NCBI GenBank assembly: GCA_945864585.1
Contig: CAMBCF010000033.1
Span: 1 to 44,211 of the forward strand
Origin: Bordetella parapertussis
GTDB lineage: Bacteria; Pseudomonadota; Gammaproteobacteria; Burkholderiales; SG8-41
Reading direction: 5' to 3'
DNA: 44,211 bases
Below are positions 1 through 7,721 of the stretch, piece by piece. The stretch's first letter is position 1, and every line of letters begins with the position of its first letter. The position numbers were made by a program, and so were the translations under genes. The notes under the pieces were generated by a model that saw only the letters and a list, made by a program, of their open reading frames with translations, had not been told where the DNA came from and did no database searches.

Positions 1-2
1 CG

Positions 3-143
3 ACTTGGGCTGGCCTGAGCAACACCACGACACTTGAGTCCACTCTTAAGACGCTGGAGAGCGAACCAAACAGGTTTCCATCTGTGCTTTCAAAGCTTTT
101 GCTGGCGATACCGGAAAAAGGGGGGTGTCCCGTTGGCAGTTGA
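3..143 (+). CDS. Possible C-terminal end of an unidentified gene, cut by the window start
   Basis: An open frame enters from the left edge and runs 46 codons to a TGA at 141-143. The readable residues include LSNTTTLESTLKTLE and FPSVLSKLLLAIPEKGG. They have a plausible helical composition, but I do not recognise the family. It lies just upstream of the IS21 remnant and could be the gene into which that element inserted. It is short and open at the window edge, so it may also be chance. Confidence 0.25.
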   Translation, partial: TWAGLSNTTTLESTLKTLESEPNRFPSVLSKLLLAIPEKGGCPVGS

Positions 144-199
144 AGGTTAGAGCGGATGGCAGAAATGATTATGCGGCCTTTTGGTGTTGAAGGATAGTA

Positions 200-640
200 T
201 GTTGCGGCCGAATGAAATTTGACCAGTTTATGAAGGTTGTGCCGAACGAAAATTGACCAGGGTGTTCAATCGACCTGCTTACTTTTTAAGCAGGGAGCCG
301 AGGTGATCACAGTGGACATGTTGGGCAAGGTAAGGCGCATGAAAATACGCGACAAGATTTCGATCAGCGAGATCGCAAAGCGCACCGGTTTGGCGCGCAA
401 CACCATCCAGAAATGGCTACACGCACCGGGGTCGGTGACGCCGAAGTATCTGCGCGGCAAGGATCTTCGCAAACGCTCCTCATTTGAGCCGATATCGTTG
501 CAGGCGCTCAAGGCCGATCAGTTGCGACACAAGGACAACCGGCGCACGGCACGGGCCCTGTTTGTGCAGATTACCGCCTAAGGTTATCGGGGTGGCTGCA
601 GCGCGATAACCGACTATATTCGCGCCTGGCGCGAACCTCG
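200..640 (+). mobile_element. Left-end remnant of an IS21-family insertion sequence
   Basis: The segment begins near a TGT at 200-202 and carries two imperfect direct repeats of about 20 bp, at 207-226 and 241-260 (18 of 20 bases identical, core TTGACCAG). Multiple short repeats next to a TGT end are typical of IS21-family termini, where they bind the transposase. A damaged istA start follows. Homology to IstA seems to stop near 640, where the toxin-antitoxin locus begins, so only the left end of the element remains. No istB is present. The exact right boundary is inferred. Confidence 0.7.
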
Positions 641-653
641 AAAAACCCTCAAA
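303..653 (+). pseudogene. istA: IS21-family transposase IstA, N-terminal fragment with a nonsense codon
   Basis: The frame starts most naturally at GTG 303 and reads MLGKVRRMKIRDKISISEIA, followed by a helix-turn-helix (GLARNTIQKWLHAPG) of the kind found at the N terminus of IstA transposases. A TAA at 579-581 interrupts it after ALFVQITA. The same frame then continues with GYRGGCSAITDYIRAWRE, which also matches the IstA pattern, so the stop looks like a CAA-to-TAA change. The catalytic DDE core is absent; the frame ends at a TGA at 651-653, close to the junction with the toxin gene. It cannot encode an active transposase. Confidence 0.8.
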
Positions 654-677
654 TGAATTGGCTCTTCCAAGCGCGAT

Positions 678-1001
678 TTGGATGCCATGCCAGAGGAAGT
701 CAAAGACATCTTCGGGCATGCCATTGATCTGGCTCAAACCGGAGGCAAGCACCAGGACGCGAAGGCAATGAGCGGGTTTGGCTCTGCAGGCGTGTTAGAG
801 GTGGTTGAAGACTATCGCAGCGACACCTACCGGGCTGTCTACACGGTCAAGTTTTCTGGATGGATTTACGTACTGCACTGCTTTCAGAAAAAATCCAAGA
901 GCGGCATCAAAACACCCAAGGAAGATGTGGCGCTGATCACCGCGCGACTTAAAGCCGCGAAGCAGGATTACGAATTCTGGCAACGACAGCATGGAGCATA
1001 A
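678..1001 (+). CDS. HigB/RelE-type (Gp49-like, DUF891) toxin with a disrupted 5' end
   Basis: The protein reads like the phage Gp49-like/HigB toxins, small RelE-fold mRNA interferases: LDAMPEEVKDIFGHAI, then the conserved GAGVLEVVEDY-type segment (here GSAGVLEVVEDYRSDTYRAVY) and YVLHCFQKKSKSGI near the C terminus. The only usable start in frame is TTG 678. Upstream in the same frame comes IGSSKRD, preceded by TGA at 654-656. In this family that position is normally Trp in a W-[IV]-G-S-S motif, so the TGA looks like a mutated TGG or a product of the IS junction. The toxin therefore lacks about 8-12 N-terminal residues or is expressed poorly. It is followed after 2 bp by its antitoxin, the usual toxin-first order of higBA. 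Confidence 0.7.
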   Translation: MDAMPEEVKDIFGHAIDLAQTGGKHQDAKAMSGFGSAGVLEVVEDYRSDTYRAVYTVKFSGWIYVLHCFQKKSKSGIKTPKEDVALITARLKAAKQDYEFWQRQHGA

Positions 1002-1003
1002 GA

Positions 1004-1294
1004 ATGAGCCAACATACCAAAGTGACCGTCGAAGAAGGTAGTACCAATGTCTACGCTGACTTGGGGTATGTCGACGCAGCAGAGATGCAACGCAAATCTC
1101 AACTCGCGGCGGAGATTGCCAGAGGGATCAAGGCGCGCCGTTTGACACAAGACGGTGCCGCCCTGCTGCTCGGCATTGACCAATCCAAAATATCGCGCAT
1201 CACCCGAGGCCAGTTCCGCGGTGTCAGTGAGGCCAAGTTATTAAAAATGGTGACGCGGTTGGACCCGCACGCAACGAGCGCCCGCCAATCGTGA
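1004..1294 (+). CDS. HigA-like XRE-family antitoxin
   Basis: This 96-residue protein has a helix-turn-helix in its second half: RGIKARRLTQDGAALLLGIDQSKISRITRGQ, split here as RRLTQDGAALLLGI and DQSKISRITRGQ. This is the XRE/HTH_37 pattern of antitoxins paired with Gp49-like toxins. Such antitoxins neutralise the toxin and repress the shared promoter. A GGAG sequence at 992-995, inside the toxin tail, is well placed for the ATG at 1004, so translation is probably coupled to the toxin. The C terminus (LDPHATSARQS) runs directly into the flavoprotein remnant at 1291, so the original 3' end may have been altered by that junction. It appears intact, unlike its toxin. Confidence 0.8.
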   Translation: MSQHTKVTVEEGSTNVYADLGYVDAAEMQRKSQLAAEIARGIKARRLTQDGAALLLGIDQSKISRITRGQFRGVSEAKLLKMVTRLDPHATSARQS

Positions 1295-1534
1295 AGCCGC
1301 CGTACTACGCCTTGGGTCCGGCCAAGGCGTACATCATTTTCACCAATGGCGGATTGAAGGTGACTTTGAATCTGGAAGTGGCCGGCGCCAACGATGAAAT
1401 CATTCCTGGCTCTTTACGCCGCCGGCGCCAACGGCCAGGGCGGTATGCTGCTCGAAGGCCACGGCCATCACCTGGGATGGGCGTTTGTGTCAGGGCGGCT
1501 TGCCGGGCGTAATGCGGCGCTTTACAGTGCCTGA
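1291..1534 (+). pseudogene. C-terminal remnant of an FAD-dependent fumarate reductase/succinate dehydrogenase-type flavoprotein, frameshifted
   Basis: The first part reads PPYYALGPAKAYIIFTNGG then LNLEVAGANDEIIPG. After a one-base insertion at about 1411-1414 the neighbouring frame continues YAAGANGQGGMLLEGHG and HHLGWAFVSGRLAGRNAAL, ending at TGA 1532-1534. Together they are the well-known C-terminal FAD-binding end of this flavoprotein family. The bulk of the gene, including the N-terminal dinucleotide-binding motif, is missing. A 13-bp direct repeat (GCCGGCGCCAACG) occurs at 1381-1393 and 1421-1433 around the frameshift. The fragment begins where the antitoxin ends. A different member of the same broad family sits at 42689. 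Confidence 0.75.
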
Positions 1535-1546
1535 TGAATTGCAATG

Positions 1547-1795
1547 CTACTTCGGCAACAGCATATCGTAAATCACGCGCACTAATTCCACGAAGCTGCG
1601 CATCAACAAAAATAGAAATGCTGATCCCGCCGCGCCAACGGCCATCGTCCACAGCGGCACATTGCATGACGCAAATACGGCTATGCTCGCCAGCAGCGGC
1701 GACGCGCCGGCAACGATGGCGATCCAGTCGCCATGTTTAACGATAAAGTTCAGCATCCAGTACGGCGACGGCGTTGTTTCGATGGTGTCGTTCAT
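1547..1795 (-). CDS. Small hypothetical membrane protein, two predicted TM helices
   Basis: This 82-residue protein has two hydrophobic stretches, roughly residues 22-45 (WIAIVAGASPLLASIAVFA region) and 49-68 (LWTMAVGAAGSAFLFLLM), then a basic, amphipathic tail. I do not recognise the family. It lies downstream of the racemase-type gene on the same strand, about 48 bp away, and could be its last operon member. The start ATG at 1795 gives the longest frame. A hydrophobic two-helix profile is unlikely by chance, but small ORFs in GC-rich DNA warrant caution. Confidence 0.5.
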   Translation of the reverse strand: MNDTIETTPSPYWMLNFIVKHGDWIAIVAGASPLLASIAVFASCNVPLWTMAVGAAGSAFLFLLMRSFVELVRVIYDMLLPK

Positions 1796-1843
1796 GTAGG
1801 TCTCGCTGAGATGTTATTTTAAGTATATGTTTTTATTGGTTAT

Positions 1844-2575
1844 TTAGTAAATTTCCAACAAGGTGCCGTAACCAGGAATACGATTCTCCACGCCCGCCGC
1901 ACGCAGCAGCTTCCACAACGTTGCCTGTGTGGAAGTCACCACCGGCTTGCCGGAGCGCTGCTCGATGCGCTCGATGACATGTTGCGAATTAAGATTGAGA
2001 CAGCTGATCAGTGACGCATCGGCGTGCGCGTTCCACGATTTTTCCCATAGCGCAAAAATTTCATCCGCCGTGGGATCGGCCAGCTTGAAGGCATCGGCAA
2101 TACCCAGATGCGCGGAACCGAGTATCTCGAAACCCGCAGCGGAAAAAAAGTCGTGCTCGGCGACATCAATTACTTTGGTGTACGGCGAACACACGGCGAT
2201 GCGGCGGGCGCCTACCGTATGCAAAGCCTCGATGATGGCTCTGGTGGCGGTGAACGCGGGCACGCCCGCTGCCTGATTGAGTTCGTGATTCAAACGCCCA
2301 TCGTACTCCAGTCCCTGCACGATGCTCGACGCCGTGCAGCAATAGGCCACACTCGCAGGCCGGCAACTCATGATTTGCTTCATCGCGCGCATGCCCTCAT
2401 CGCGATCCATGCGCACGAGCGCCTCCGTTGTGCAGTTATTGTCGAGAAACATGCGCGCGGCGTGCAAGGTGACACCCGGCGGGCACACCGCGCTGAACCA
2501 CGGTTCAACCACGGTGTTGACACTGGGGACGATTACGCCGATACGCACACGGGCGGGAATTAGAGTCGCTACCAT
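1844..2575 (-). CDS. Asp/Glu racemase superfamily enzyme (maleate cis-trans isomerase / arylmalonate decarboxylase type)
   Basis: The 243-residue product starts RIGVIVPSVNTVVEPWF, the N-terminal signature of maleate isomerases and arylmalonate decarboxylases. These cytoplasmic cofactor-free enzymes isomerise or decarboxylate small dicarboxylates using cysteines. Candidate catalytic cysteines are seen in AYCCTASS near residue 79 and in LISCLNLNS near residue 192; both regions match the paired-Cys arrangement of the superfamily. Length is normal for the family. It is the distal gene of a minus-strand block with MmgE/PrpD, CoA-transferase and acyl-CoA dehydrogenase genes, which suggests organic-acid catabolism. 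A REP-like palindromic region lies immediately upstream. Maleate isomerase versus malonate-type decarboxylase cannot be decided by eye. Confidence 0.8.
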   Translation of the reverse strand: MVATLIPARVRIGVIVPSVNTVVEPWFSAVCPPGVTLHAARMFLDNNCTTEALVRMDRDEGMRAMKQIMSCRPASVAYCCTASSIVQGLEYDGRLNHELNQAAGVPAFTATRAIIEALHTVGARRIAVCSPYTKVIDVAEHDFFSAAGFEILGSAHLGIADAFKLADPTADEIFALWEKSWNAHADASLISCLNLNSQHVIERIEQRSGKPVVTSTQATLWKLLRAAGVENRIPGYGTLLEIY

Positions 2576-2596
2576 CGGAAAATGACTTTATCACAC

Positions 2597-2779
2597 CGTA
2601 GGGCGGGTTAGGCGCGCACTATGCGCCGTAACCCGCCGGGCGCCATCGACGCGCATGCGCAACGGCGGAAACTATCGACACGCATGCGAGGCGGCGGGTT
2701 ACGGCGACAGACTACGTCGCCTAACCCGCCCTACGCTCGGTAACCCGCCGGGCGGTATCGACACGCATGCGCGACGGCG
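2597..2779. repeat. Intergenic palindromic and tandem repeat cluster (REP-like, GGCGGGTTA motif)
   Basis: An 18-bp perfect inverted repeat has arms at 2597-2614 (CGTAGGGCGGGTTAGGCG) and 2718-2735. Shorter GTAACCCGCC copies occur at 2628-2637 and 2740-2749, and GGCGGGTTAC at 2693-2702. Interleaved with these are three copies of an approximately 23-bp unit (core ATCGACRCGCATGCG) at 2645-2667, 2674-2696 and 2757-2779. The cluster fills the space between the MmgE/PrpD stop and the racemase-type start, both on the minus strand. It resembles dispersed REP-like elements of proteobacterial genomes. A termination or mRNA-stability role is possible but not shown. Confidence 0.8.
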
Positions 2780-2784
2780 CCCGG

Positions 2785-4146
2785 TTATTTCTTGATCGCC
2801 AACAGATCAAGCATCGCATTCAAATTCGCCGCCTGATCGATATTCCACAGTGCCTTGAGCAACGCGTCGCGCTGCGCATTACCCATCAACCCCTCACACA
2901 CCATACCTATCTTGGCATCCACATCAGCATCGCTCATCGGGTTTTTGGCGTGCCCTTTCGGATACTGCGCGGTCTCGACGATGCGTTGCCCGCTGCGCGT
3001 AATCACTTCAATCTCGGTCATCAACTTTGCCGAAAACTGACGGGTGAATTCCTTGTTCTCCGCGATCTTGATACGGTTCATCAACTGACGCGTCGCCGGA
3101 TCGTTCATGCGCTCGGCACTGAAGCTGTCCACGGTAATGCGCCCATCGATTAAACCCAGAGCCAGCAAATACGGCATACTGTGATCCGCGGTTTCGCGGG
3201 TTTGCGGATTCCATTTTTCGGGCTCGCTGCCAATTTCGCTCCATGCGGTGTAGTAGGTCTGTACGTTGATCGCTTCAATGTCGGCAATTGCCACCTTCTT
3301 GCGCAACGCCAGCGCTATCGCTAGCGGCGCCTGCGAGTGGTATTCCGATGGAAAAAATTTCAGATTGGTGCGCTCAATGCCGAACTGCACGTTACCGCCG
3401 CCCATCGGACCCAATTGAAATTTGCCGGTGACCTGATCCCACACCCCGTGCCTGCCTTCGAATGCCGCGGTGGGCCCGGTCATGCCCGCCTGCGCCAGCA
3501 GCGCCGAGGAGACGCCCGCGCGCGCCGCAGCCGCGGTGGCGACACCTTTCCACATCGACAATTCGCCGCTGCGCGTCTGGCGCGTGGGGATATGAGCAGT
3601 TACCGCAATCGCCAGCGCGTCGCCGGTTTGCGCGGTAGTGAGCTTGAGCAACTTCGCCGCCCCCGCGGCACTCCCCAGCACCGCGAACGCGCCCTGATCC
3701 CAGCCACGATCGCGCAGCCCGACCACATCCGCCAGCGCGGCGTACATCTCGTAGGCTATCGTCACCGCGAGCAAGGTATCCTTGCCGCTGCAACGCTGCC
3801 CCTCGGCTACCGCGAGTACCGCCGCAATCATGTCGCTCGGATGCCCGGAGCCTATGGAGATATAGGTGTCGTTAAAATCGAGATATCGCACCATCACCGC
3901 ATTGGCAAACGCCGCCATTTCCATCGACGTCTGCTTGCCCGTGCTGAATATCCGCGCCGGCGGCTGGCCGCTGATGTTGGCGGCCAGCCCGCGCGCGATC
4001 TCCGCCGGCGCGCTGGTATAACCGCCGATGGCGCACGCCATGGTATCGACCAGATGCTTCTTGGTCTCATGCCCCGTGCTTGCGGGCAATTGTTCGTAAG
4101 TCAAACCGGTGATGTAGTTCGCCAGCGTTTGCGTTGTTTTATCCAT
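2785..4146 (-). CDS. MmgE/PrpD family protein (2-methylcitrate dehydratase-like)
   Basis: The 453-residue protein begins TLANYITGLTYEQLP and continues with KKHLVDTMACAIGGY, the characteristic N-terminal helical domain of MmgE/PrpD proteins. Its middle contains RYLDFNDTYIS and GHPSDMIAAVLAVAE, family landmarks near the active site of 2-methylcitrate dehydratase. These enzymes dehydrate or isomerise tricarboxylates and related acids in the cytoplasm. Length is normal. AGGGAG lies a suitable distance before ATG 4146. The upstream CoA-transferase gene ends 19 bp away, so the two are probably co-transcribed. The true substrate is unknown, since most family members outside the methylcitrate cycle are uncharacterised. 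A second, internally deleted homologue lies at 22820. Confidence 0.88.
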   Translation of the reverse strand: MDKTTQTLANYITGLTYEQLPASTGHETKKHLVDTMACAIGGYTSAPAEIARGLAANISGQPPARIFSTGKQTSMEMAAFANAVMVRYLDFNDTYISIGSGHPSDMIAAVLAVAEGQRCSGKDTLLAVTIAYEMYAALADVVGLRDRGWDQGAFAVLGSAAGAAKLLKLTTAQTGDALAIAVTAHIPTRQTRSGELSMWKGVATAAAARAGVSSALLAQAGMTGPTAAFEGRHGVWDQVTGKFQLGPMGGGNVQFGIERTNLKFFPSEYHSQAPLAIALALRKKVAIADIEAINVQTYYTAWSEIGSEPEKWNPQTRETADHSMPYLLALGLIDGRITVDSFSAERMNDPATRQLMNRIKIAENKEFTRQFSAKLMTEIEVITRSGQRIVETAQYPKGHAKNPMSDADVDAKIGMVCEGLMGNAQRDALLKALWNIDQAANLNAMLDLLAIKK

Positions 4147-4165
4147 AGCGCGTCTCCCTTGTTAT

Positions 4166-5344
4166 CTAGACCACCCCATTCGCCCGCAGCGCAGCTATCT
4201 GCGCATCGCTGTAACCGATATCCTGCAGCACCACATCCGTGTGTTCACCAATCGCCGGTACTTTATCCATACGCGCCTCGAATTCGGATGAAGTCACCGG
4301 TGGCAACAACGCCTGGATACGGCCCGCCGGCGTATCGACTTCACGCCAGCGTTTGCGCGCCTTGAGCTGGGGGTGATCCCACACCTCCTCGGGCGTATTC
4401 ATGCGCGCATTGGCAATGCCTGCCGCGTCGAGTTTGGCGATGACCTGCTCCACCGTCATGGTTGCAAAGACCCCCGTGATCAGCGCGATCAACTCAATGC
4501 GCGCAGCGTTGCGTTTGGTGTTGTTGTCGTAACGCGTATCGGTAGCGAGCTCTGGTTGGTTCAAGACTTTTGTGCAAAACGACGCCCACTCGCGCTCGTT
4601 CTGCACACCCAGCATCACGTCTTTGCCATCGCCTGCGGTGAAGCGGCCATAGGGCACGATGATGGCGTGATTGGGTCCCGCGCGCAGCATGGGCTTGTCG
4701 CCGAAGTGTTCATACATCAGTGGCTGGTTCATCCATTCCACCATCGCCTCGAACATGGTGACTTCCACACGCGAGCCTTTGCCGGTGCGCTCACGCTGGT
4801 AGAGCGCACCGAGAATCCCGGAGTAGGCGTGCAGCCCAGTGCCGATATCGGTCAACGACACGCCTACCTTGCTCGGCTGTTCCGGCGTGCCAGTCACCGA
4901 CAGAATGCCGGCTTCACTCTGAATCAGCAGGTCATACGCTTTTTTTTGCGCGTAAGGGCCGCTGTCACCGTAGCCGGAGATGTCGCACACAATCAGCCGC
5001 GGATGCCGCGCCATCAATGCATCCGCGCCCAGACCCAGACGCTTGGCCGCGCCCGGCGCGAGGTTCTGGATAAACACATCCGCCTTCGCAATCAGCTTCG
5101 AAAGTATTTGTTTTGATTCAGTTTTTTTGACATCCAGCGAGAGGCTTTGCTTGCCACGGTTAAGCCACAGGAAATACCCGGACTGGCCATGAACGACCTG
5201 ATCGTAGGTGCGCGCGAAATCGCCGACGCCGGGGCGTTCGATCTTGATCACGCGCGCGCCGAGGTCAGCAAGCTGGCGCGCAGCGAACGGCGCTGCAACC
5301 GCCTGTTCGAGCGACACTACGGTGATGCCTTCTAGTGGGAGCAT
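4166..5344 (-). CDS. Family III CoA-transferase (CaiB/BaiF)
   Basis: The 392-residue product has the typical start LEGITVVSLEQAVAAPFAAR and the LADLGARVIKIERPGVGD segment that binds CoA. The catalytic aspartate, which forms the acyl anhydride in this family, is probably Asp166 in SLTDIGTGLHAYSGIL. The C terminus AQIAALRANGVV is also standard. These enzymes move CoA between carboxylic acids without ATP. The gene follows an acyl-CoA dehydrogenase (111 bp gap containing a palindromic tandem repeat) and precedes MmgE/PrpD by 19 bp. It therefore probably activates the substrate that the dehydrogenase oxidises. No clear ribosome binding site is visible before ATG 5344. Donor and acceptor acids are unknown. 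Confidence 0.9.
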   Translation of the reverse strand: MLPLEGITVVSLEQAVAAPFAARQLADLGARVIKIERPGVGDFARTYDQVVHGQSGYFLWLNRGKQSLSLDVKKTESKQILSKLIAKADVFIQNLAPGAAKRLGLGADALMARHPRLIVCDISGYGDSGPYAQKKAYDLLIQSEAGILSVTGTPEQPSKVGVSLTDIGTGLHAYSGILGALYQRERTGKGSRVEVTMFEAMVEWMNQPLMYEHFGDKPMLRAGPNHAIIVPYGRFTAGDGKDVMLGVQNEREWASFCTKVLNQPELATDTRYDNNTKRNAARIELIALITGVFATMTVEQVIAKLDAAGIANARMNTPEEVWDHPQLKARKRWREVDTPAGRIQALLPPVTSSEFEARMDKVPAIGEHTDVVLQDIGYSDAQIAALRANGVV

Positions 5345-5353
5345 GATGTAAGG

Positions 5354-5452
5354 GCGTGAACGAGTGAACGGGTGAACGGGTGAACGAGAAACGTCAAATA
5401 CGCCACCGGTGGGGTTACCCGTTCACTCGTTAACTCGTTCACCCGTTCACGC
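5354..5452. repeat. Palindrome with arms built of GTGAACG tandem repeats
   Basis: The left arm at 5354-5388 has four copies of GTGAACGR in tandem. The right arm at 5417-5452 has copies of the reverse complement (CGTTCACY). The two arms can pair over about 35 bp with a few mismatches. The element fills most of the gap between the acyl-CoA dehydrogenase stop (5456) and the CoA-transferase start (5344). Similar elements with other repeat units occur at 7722-7798 and 23197-23314. Confidence 0.85.
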
Positions 5453-5455
5453 ATT

Positions 5456-6625
5456 TCAAAACGACCTCGGCATCCCCAGCACATGCTCGCCCACATACGA
5501 AAGAATAAGATTGGTGGATATAGGCGCCACCTGAAACAGCCGCGTCTCGCGAAACTTGCGCTCGACATCGTACTCCGCCGCGAAGCCGTAGCCGCCGTGA
5601 GTTTGTATGCACGCATTCGCCGCCGCCCATGAGGCATCCGCGCCCAGCAGCAGGGCCATGTTGGCTTCCGCGCCGCACGGCTTCTTTTCATCAAACAGCG
5701 CAGCAGCTTTGTAGCGCATGAGGTTGGCGGCTTCGACACTCACATGCGCGCGTGCAATCGGAAACTGAATGCCTTGATTCTGGCCTATCGGCCGGTCAAA
5801 CACCACGCGCTCGTTGGCGTATTTGGTTGCGCGGTCGATAAACCAGTAGCCGTCGCCGATACACTCGGCGGCTATCAATATGCGTTCGGCGTTCAAGCCA
5901 TCGAGTATGTAGCGGAAGCCTTTGTCTTCTTCACCCAGCAGATTCTCGGCAGGTATTTCAAGGTCGTCGAAGAACAACTGGTTGGTATCCTGATTCACCA
6001 TATTGCGGATCGGCGTCACGGTGAGACCGTTGCCGATGGCATCGCGAAGGTCAACCATGAATATCGACATGCCGTCGGATTTACGCTTGACCTCACTCGC
6101 CGGCGTGGTGCGCGCCAGCAGGATCATCAAATCGGAATGATGAATGCGCGAAATCCACACCTTCTGGCCATTCACCACATAACGGTCGCCTTTTTTCACT
6201 GCCACCGTTTTCAATTTGGTGGTGTCGGTGCCAGTGGTCGGCTCGGTTACGCCCATCGACTGCAAGCGTAATTCGCCGGTCGCAATCTTCGGCAGATACT
6301 TTTGTTTCTGCGCGTCGGAGCCATGCCGCAACAGCGTGCCCATGTTGTACATCTGCCCATGACACACACCTGAACTGCCGCCGCACCGGTTGATCTCTTC
6401 CATGATGACTGAAGCAGCAGCCAGCGACAGCCCCGATCCGCCGTATTGCTCGGGTATCAGCGCGGAAAGCCAGCCTGCTTTGGTCAAGGCGTTGACAAAT
6501 TCGTCGGGATAGCCGCGCGTTTCGTCGACTTTCTGGAAATACGCGCCATCAAATTGCGCGCACAATGCGCGCACGCCCTCGCGGATGTCGGCGTGGGCAT
6601 CGTGGTCGGATAAGCCTTTGAGCAT
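5456..6625 (-). CDS. Acyl-CoA dehydrogenase family protein
   Basis: I start this gene at ATG 6625 (MLKGLSDHDAHADIREGVRAL), giving 389 residues, normal for the family. A longer in-frame extension upstream would overlap the divergent tctC and has no acyl-CoA dehydrogenase character. FAD-binding signatures are visible: QSMGVTEPTTGTDTTKLKT and the C-terminal THGGYGFAAEYDVERKFRE. The usual C-terminal Glu of the YEGT-type motif is replaced by QVAPIST. A Glu in LNAERILIAAEC sits where isovaleryl-CoA dehydrogenases carry their base, so activity is still plausible. The enzyme would oxidise an acyl-CoA to the enoyl-CoA, passing electrons to ETF. It heads the minus-strand block with CoA-transferase and MmgE/PrpD. 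No strong ribosome binding site is seen. Confidence 0.88.
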   Translation of the reverse strand: MLKGLSDHDAHADIREGVRALCAQFDGAYFQKVDETRGYPDEFVNALTKAGWLSALIPEQYGGSGLSLAAASVIMEEINRCGGSSGVCHGQMYNMGTLLRHGSDAQKQKYLPKIATGELRLQSMGVTEPTTGTDTTKLKTVAVKKGDRYVVNGQKVWISRIHHSDLMILLARTTPASEVKRKSDGMSIFMVDLRDAIGNGLTVTPIRNMVNQDTNQLFFDDLEIPAENLLGEEDKGFRYILDGLNAERILIAAECIGDGYWFIDRATKYANERVVFDRPIGQNQGIQFPIARAHVSVEAANLMRYKAAALFDEKKPCGAEANMALLLGADASWAAANACIQTHGGYGFAAEYDVERKFRETRLFQVAPISTNLILSYVGEHVLGMPRSF

Positions 6626-6752
6626 AGAGTAGACCAGGTAATTAGGAAGAAGGGTGCAAATTATAGCAAGCGCCCTGCCGCCGCGGTCACGCTCTGCGCA
6701 ATCGTCTGGCGATTGCGCGCGGCACGGAGTAAAGTTCGCAGCGGAGGAACCG

Positions 6753-7721
6753 ATGACTAACGCACTGCGCCTGACCACCGTTATTACCTTATGCGCAGCT
6801 ATCAGCACCGCGCACGCGCAGACGGCATACCCCAGCCGCCCGGTGCGGCTGGTGGTGCCGTTTGCCCCCGGCGGCACTAACGACATTCTTGGCCGCATGG
6901 TGGCGGAAAAATTTTCCGAAAAACTCGGGCAGCCGTTTGTCGCGGACAACCGCGGCGGCGCCAATACCGTGGTCGGCTCCGAGATTGTCGCGCGCGCCAC
7001 GCCGGATGGACACACGTTGTTAATGGTTTCGGCAAGCATCGCTGTCAACCCCAGTCTGGTACGCAAGCTGCCGTACGATACGGCGCGTGATTTTGCGCCG
7101 ATCAGCAACGTCGCCAACGGCCCCTATCTGATGGTGATACATCCGGCGGTGCCGGCAAAATCGGTGGGCGAATTTATTGCCTGGGTAAAATCACAGCAAG
7201 GCAAAGTGAATTACGCCTCGACCGGCGCCGGCAGCCCGCCGCATCTGTGCGCTGAATTGCTCAAAATCACTGCAGGCATCGACATGCAACACATACCCTA
7301 CAAAGGTGGCGGCGCAGTATTGCCCGACCTGATCGCGGGCCGTGTGCCGATGTTCTTCGGCTCCATTGCGACGCTCAAGCCTCACGTGGACAACGGACGG
7401 CTGCGTGCGTTGGGCATGACTACCACCCAGCGGGCGGCTGCGATGCCTGAGGTGCCCACGTTCATCGAATCCGGACTCGCCGGTTACGAGGTCAACGGCT
7501 GGTATGGGCTGTTCACCACCGGCAACACGCCGCGCGCCATCGTCGAACGGCTTAACAGCACGCTGCGACAAATACTCACGGATGCCGATACGCGCGCGCT
7601 ATTTCTCAAAAATGGACTCGATCCCGCGCCGACTACTGCCGGCGAATTTGCCAAACTGCTGAACAGCGAAATCCTGAAGTGGGCGAAGGTGGTCAAGACA
7701 GCCGGAATCAAGCCGGAATAA
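6753..7721 (+). CDS. Tripartite tricarboxylate transporter substrate-binding protein (TctC/Bug)
   Basis: The start is ATG 6753, preceded by GGAGG at the right distance. It encodes a 322-residue protein with a Sec signal peptide (about residues 1-21, ending AHAQ). The mature part opens TAYPSRPVRLVVPFAPGGTND, then QPFVADNRGGANTVVGSEIV and ARATPDGHTLLMVS, all hallmarks of TctC/Bug periplasmic binding proteins. These capture carboxylates for a TctAB permease, but no tctA or tctB is present in the window. The gene diverges from the acyl-CoA dehydrogenase across 127 bp, which should hold both promoters. The linked catabolic block suggests the ligand is its substrate. Confidence 0.92.
   Translation: MTNALRLTTVITLCAAISTAHAQTAYPSRPVRLVVPFAPGGTNDILGRMVAEKFSEKLGQPFVADNRGGANTVVGSEIVARATPDGHTLLMVSASIAVNPSLVRKLPYDTARDFAPISNVANGPYLMVIHPAVPAKSVGEFIAWVKSQQGKVNYASTGAGSPPHLCAELLKITAGIDMQHIPYKGGGAVLPDLIAGRVPMFFGSIATLKPHVDNGRLRALGMTTTQRAAAMPEVPTFIESGLAGYEVNGWYGLFTTGNTPRAIVERLNSTLRQILTDADTRALFLKNGLDPAPTTAGEFAKLLNSEILKWAKVVKTAGIKPE

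Noticed and set aside
678-1294. Toxin-antitoxin pair considered part of a prophage because Gp49-like proteins are phage-derived
   Set aside because: No other phage genes are nearby; neighbours are IS and metabolic remnants.
3337-4365. 342-codon plus-strand ORF antisense to the MmgE/PrpD and CoA-transferase genes
   Set aside because: It is rich in Arg and His, has no motif, and is a typical GC-rich shadow of the real genes on the other strand.
5354-5452. Tandem repeats considered as a CRISPR array
   Set aside because: Units are 8 bp with no unique spacers and the second half is inverted, so this is a palindrome, not an array.
6626-7117. N-terminal 164-codon extension of the acyl-CoA dehydrogenase frame
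   Set aside because: It overlaps the divergent tctC, lacks family similarity, and ATG 6625 gives a normal-length protein.
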